Below, piece after piece: positions 6,299 through 8,327 of a DNA stretch of 8,327 bases; within the stretch, counting starts at the first letter, position 1, and every line of letters starts with the position of its first letter. The stretch is from an uncultured Bacillota bacterium (lineage in GTDB: Bacteria > Bacillota > Clostridia > Peptostreptococcales > Anaerovoracaceae). The position numbers and the translations under genes were made by a program. The DNA is taken from assembly GCA_946629205.1 (NCBI GenBank), contig CAMOXP010000050.1, forward strand, positions 1-8,327. Reading direction: 5' to 3'. Below the pieces are notes generated by a model that did not search any database, was not told the DNA's origin, and was given only the letters and a program-made list of their open reading frames with translations.

Positions 6299-6316
6299 AT
6301 TTTACATATACTTCAA
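6288..6316 (-). promoter_or_regulatory. Predicted promoter of the LysR gene
   Basis: On the minus strand, TTGAAG (6316-6311), a 17-base spacer and TAAAAT (6293-6288) form a fair SigA-type promoter. It would initiate near 6281, inside the divergent permease promoter, so the two promoters overlap face to face. Confidence 0.4.
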
Positions 6317-6380
6317 CACCGAATAAACTGTTATTGAGAGGTGTAACTGACGAAAGGATCCGTGAAAGGAGTGTCAGAAA

Positions 6381-7895
6381 ATGAAAGAACAAATCATGAA
6401 TCAGAATATGGAAGGGGTGCTGAGCGGCGCAAATACAGGCGTTGCGGAAGAGGCTCCGCAGGGTACGTTTAAGAAAGACCTGAGCAAAATGAATATCTGG
6501 GCCCTGGCCCTTGGTGCGATCATCGGTTGGGGATGCTTCGTAATGCCGGGCGTGAATTTCCTGCCGAAGGCAGGCCCTTCGGCGATGCTGGGAATGCTGA
6601 TTGGCGGAATGGTCATGGCGATCATTTCTTTCAGCTATGGTTACTGCATCAAGAAATATCCGTTGTCAGGCGGGGAGTTTGTCTACGCCGATGCATCCTT
6701 CGGGAAAAAGCATGCGTTTGTATGCGGATGGTTTCTGGTCCTTGGGTACTGGTCACTGATCCCGCTGAACTCTACTGCGATCGCCATGGTAACAAGATAT
6801 GTAGTGCCAGGCGTATTCCAGTTTGGCTATCTTTATACCATTGCCGGATGGGATGTATATATGGGAGAAATCTTTCTCGCATGGTTCTTTATCGTAGTAT
6901 TGGGGCTCATGAATGTCAAAGGTGTGAAATCCGCAGGATGGTTCCAGACGCTGGTTGCGATTCTGCTGGTTGGGTCCGTTCTGGTATGCGTAGCAGGGGT
7001 CCTGCTTACGAAGCCGGACTTCTCAAACATGACGCCGTTCTTTGCGGAGATCACAGATGGATCCGTGGTTTCAAAATCCGGGATCGCCTGCATTATCGCC
7101 ATTGCGTGTTACGCGCCATACTGCTTTGTAGGCTTTGACTGCATCCCGCAGGCCGCTGAAGAATACAATTTCTCGCATAAAGCGGCACTGAAAATCATGG
7201 TGTCCGCGATCATGTGCGGCGCGCTCATCTACGCAGCGGTCATCTTCATTACATCTATAGTAGAGCCATGGGGAGGAATGATGCTGCGCAATCCGGATTG
7301 GGCGACAGGTGAAATGATCCTTCATTCAGTTGGATACATCGGAGTCCTGCTGATGGGAGTTGCCATGCTGTGCGCAGTTCTTTCCGGAATGAATGCATTT
7401 TATCTCTCCGGCAGCCGCCTGATGTTCTCCATGTCATACGCCGATGCACTGCCTTCGTTCTTTGGAAAACTGCATCACAAATACGGCACGCCGCATAAGG
7501 CAACATTCTTCCTGATGGGAATCTCGCTGATCTGCCCGCTCTTTGGCCGGCAGGTGCTCTCATGGATCGCTGATATGACATGTGTTGGCGCTGCAATTGG
7601 ATTTACATATACATGCGCGACAGCTATGGTGATGGCAAAGAAAGAAGGCTTGAAATTCCAGACTGTAATCAGTGCAGCAGGAATGGTTCTGGCAGCATTC
7701 TTTATCATCCTGTCCTTCGTGCCGGGATCACCGGGATTCCTCAGTGTCCCGTCCATGATCATACTCTTCGTATGGATCGCGCTGGGAAGCATCTTCTTCC
7801 TCCGCATCAAAGACAACTTCCTCCACGGCAAATGGGAAGGCGTCAGCGTGGAGAAGATCCTTCTCTCAAAGATGAAATCAGAATCAATGGAGTAA
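6381..7895 (+). CDS. APC-superfamily amino acid permease
   Basis: A 504-residue cytoplasmic membrane transporter with about 12 membrane helices: about 37-57, 66-90, 112-140, 160-180, 187-209, 233-255, 270-292, 315-340, 373-390, 398-418, 427-447 and 453-475. Family marks: the broken first helix with GAIIGWG (45-51), which binds the amino and carboxyl groups of the substrate; YPLSGGEFVYADASFGKK (93-110) before the third helix; FVGFDCIPQAAEE (249-261) in the sixth helix; and GMNAFYLSGSRLMFSMSYAD (336-355), then LP and GTPHKA (369-374). A polar N-terminal tail of about 35 residues precedes the first helix. AAAGGAG (6365-6371) is nine bases before the ATG; a second Met at codon 6 has no better site. 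Importers, exchangers and exporters all occur in this superfamily and substrate specificity is not readable. It is divergent from the LysR gene. Confidence 0.93.
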   Translation: MKEQIMNQNMEGVLSGANTGVAEEAPQGTFKKDLSKMNIWALALGAIIGWGCFVMPGVNFLPKAGPSAMLGMLIGGMVMAIISFSYGYCIKKYPLSGGEFVYADASFGKKHAFVCGWFLVLGYWSLIPLNSTAIAMVTRYVVPGVFQFGYLYTIAGWDVYMGEIFLAWFFIVVLGLMNVKGVKSAGWFQTLVAILLVGSVLVCVAGVLLTKPDFSNMTPFFAEITDGSVVSKSGIACIIAIACYAPYCFVGFDCIPQAAEEYNFSHKAALKIMVSAIMCGALIYAAVIFITSIVEPWGGMMLRNPDWATGEMILHSVGYIGVLLMGVAMLCAVLSGMNAFYLSGSRLMFSMSYADALPSFFGKLHHKYGTPHKATFFLMGISLICPLFGRQVLSWIADMTCVGAAIGFTYTCATAMVMAKKEGLKFQTVISAAGMVLAAFFIILSFVPGSPGFLSVPSMIILFVWIALGSIFFLRIKDNFLHGKWEGVSVEKILLSKMKSESME

Positions 7896-7922
7896 GCGAA
7901 CACACTTATATAACACCTCAAA

Positions 7923-7964
7923 AACCAACCCCGCGGCAGAATCGTTCTTACCGCGGGGTTGGTT
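7923..7964. terminator. Strong bidirectional intrinsic terminator
   Basis: A 14-base perfect stem: AACCAACCCCGCGG (7923-7936) pairs with CCGCGGGGTTGGTT (7951-7964). Within the 14-base loop AGAA (7938-7941) can also pair with TTCT (7945-7948), extending the hairpin. T-rich AATTTTG follows on plus and a short T run on minus. It lies between the convergent permease gene and the effector-domain gene and can serve both. Confidence 0.88.
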
Positions 7965-7984
7965 AATTTTGTGCTTGTATTGAA

Positions 7985-8327
7985 TTAAAATGATCCGCCG
8001 CCCAGATAGTTGAACTCCTCGCTGTCATGATCCGCAGGCAGAAGGATCTCTGTGACATATTCGTCCTGGTTATCAGATGTATATATGTCTATCACATACC
8101 GTTCGTAGGCGCTTCCGGTAAGCGCAATCTGATGATCTTTTGCCCATTGCGTCGCCCGTTCATAGGTTTCGGCAATCTGCGTGAGTTTCCCCAGATGATA
8201 GGCAGACACTGCGAGAAAACCATCGATCGTTCGGATGTTCTCGCTTGATCTTGTGTTCGGATAGGACTCCTGGATCAGCATGACTTCTGTTGTCACGCCG
8301 TTGATCCGGTTCCTGAAATCGTCCATG
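7985..8327 (-). CDS. Partial gene: C-terminal GyrI-like effector-binding domain (likely MerR- or AraC-type regulator, or stand-alone)
   Basis: About 113 codons are visible before the window edge. The pattern at 44-98 (GKLTQIAETYERATQWAKDH, then an ALTGSAYERYVID strand with a final DEYVTEILLPA) fits the second half of the GyrI-like/BmrR ligand-binding fold found at the C terminus of MerR- and AraC-type regulators that sense hydrophobic cations and drugs. A GyrI-like domain is normally about 150 residues, and the visible ATG at 8326 has no upstream sequence to show a ribosome site, so the gene most likely continues beyond 8327 and the DNA-binding part is outside. The tail after the domain (HDSEEFNYLGGGSF) is short and acidic. 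A stand-alone SbmC/GyrI-like protein is the alternative. Confidence 0.65.
   Translation of the reverse strand, partial: MDDFRNRINGVTTEVMLIQESYPNTRSSENIRTIDGFLAVSAYHLGKLTQIAETYERATQWAKDHQIALTGSAYERYVIDIYTSDNQDEYVTEILLPADHDSEEFNYLGGGSF

Overview
The window looks like a piece of a Gram-positive, low-to-mid-GC anaerobe chromosome, most likely class Clostridia (for example Lachnospiraceae or Anaerovoracaceae). The grounds are strong purine-rich Shine-Dalgarno sites before nearly every gene, moderate GC coding with AT-rich intergenic DNA, and the gene families present. No rRNA, tRNA, CRISPR array, phage gene or intact transposase gene is visible, so the exact taxon is not settled.

Layout. Positions 1-309 carry no gene but hold a 239-base element (23-261) with 57-base imperfect terminal inverted repeats and several nested inverted repeats. 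It resembles a non-autonomous mobile element (MITE-like) or a strongly folded RNA. Next is a PucR-family regulator on the minus strand (310-1455). It is divergent from a tight plus-strand operon (1666-4993) of four genes: a YgjV-family membrane protein, an ornithine cyclodeaminase/mu-crystallin family NAD(P) enzyme, a fold-type I PLP aminotransferase and a GNAT acetyltransferase of polyamine-acetyltransferase type. The operon ends at a strong bidirectional terminator (5010-5034).

On the far side of that terminator is the 3' remnant of a response-regulator receiver domain (minus strand, 5040-5276), probably the tail of a deleted hybrid histidine kinase. A LysR-type regulator (minus, 5336-6205) and a 504-residue APC-family amino acid permease (plus, 6381-7895) are then divergently arranged. 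They share an AT-rich control region where two predicted promoters and a dyad overlap. A second long-stem terminator (7923-7964) separates the permease from a minus-strand gene cut by the window edge, which carries the C-terminal part of a GyrI-like effector-binding domain.

How it may work together (inference). The PucR regulator probably controls the divergent four-gene operon through direct repeats and dyads in the 210-base gap. An OCD-family enzyme, an aminotransferase and a polyamine-type acetyltransferase together suggest handling of a basic or diamino amino acid (ornithine, lysine, arginine-derived) or an amine. The LysR-controlled APC permease is a plausible importer or exchanger for the same kind of compound. 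No substrate can be assigned from sequence alone. The OCD-family protein lacks an obvious arginine at the usual substrate-carboxylate position near its N terminus, so true ornithine cyclodeaminase activity should not be assumed.
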